Assembly: GCA_035906235.1 (NCBI GenBank)
Contig: JAMIFN010000113.1
Coordinates: 1 to 6,645, forward strand
DNA: 6,645 nucleotides
Direction: 5' to 3'
Source: JAMIFN01 sp035906235
GTDB taxonomy: Bacteria; Pseudomonadota; Gammaproteobacteria; Burkholderiales; Burkholderiaceae_C
Shown here piece by piece: positions 5,757 through 6,645 of the stretch. The position numbers were made by a program, and so were the translations under genes. The number at the start of each line of letters is the position of its first letter. The stretch's first letter is position 1. The notes beneath the pieces are model-generated. The model searched no databases, was not told where the DNA came from, and saw nothing but the letters and a program-made list of their open reading frames with translations.

Positions 5757-6645
<889 letters not shown>

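Overview
The window looks like ordinary chromosomal DNA of a betaproteobacterium, most likely order Burkholderiales and perhaps a Comamonadaceae-like organism. I infer this from the protein styles: an AcnB-type aconitase of 865 residues, a CitE-like lyase beside it, and cysteine-poor L28/L33 in an rpmB-rpmG pair. Moderately high GC and very short or absent mRNA leaders at the divergent gene pair fit too. No species can be named from the sequence alone.

Left part (1-926, + strand): the tail of a periplasmic parvulin-type prolyl isomerase gene ends at 222 and is followed by an intrinsic terminator. An extended -10 promoter lies just behind that terminator. A hairpin-rich leader of about 145 nt then leads into the ribosomal protein genes rpmB (L28) and rpmG (L33), closed by a strong intrinsic terminator.

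Middle (977-5676, - strand): three genes face left. Read 5' to 3' they are a CitE-like (HpcH/HpaI family) lyase, a small exported protein with a possible MliC-like lysozyme-inhibitor domain, and acnB (aconitase B). acnB ends at a hairpin plus a strong intrinsic terminator that converges on the rpmBG terminator. The exported protein gene and acnB are only 43 nt apart, but a weak terminator-like hairpin covers the end of the exported gene. The gap of 208 nt before the exported protein gene holds inverted repeats and no convincing promoter.

Right part (5677-6645): rpiA (ribose-5-phosphate isomerase A) diverges from the CitE-like gene. Only 80 nt separate their ATG codons, and both look leaderless or nearly so. 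Downstream of rpiA come a REP-like inverted repeat and then a pure GGGCTT hexanucleotide array of about 25 units that runs off the window. This G-rich, telomere-like array is the most unusual element here. I see no phage, insertion sequence, CRISPR array or defence system. The genes are core metabolism and translation; the items worth a second look are the hexamer array, the exported protein upstream of acnB, and the regulatory architecture.
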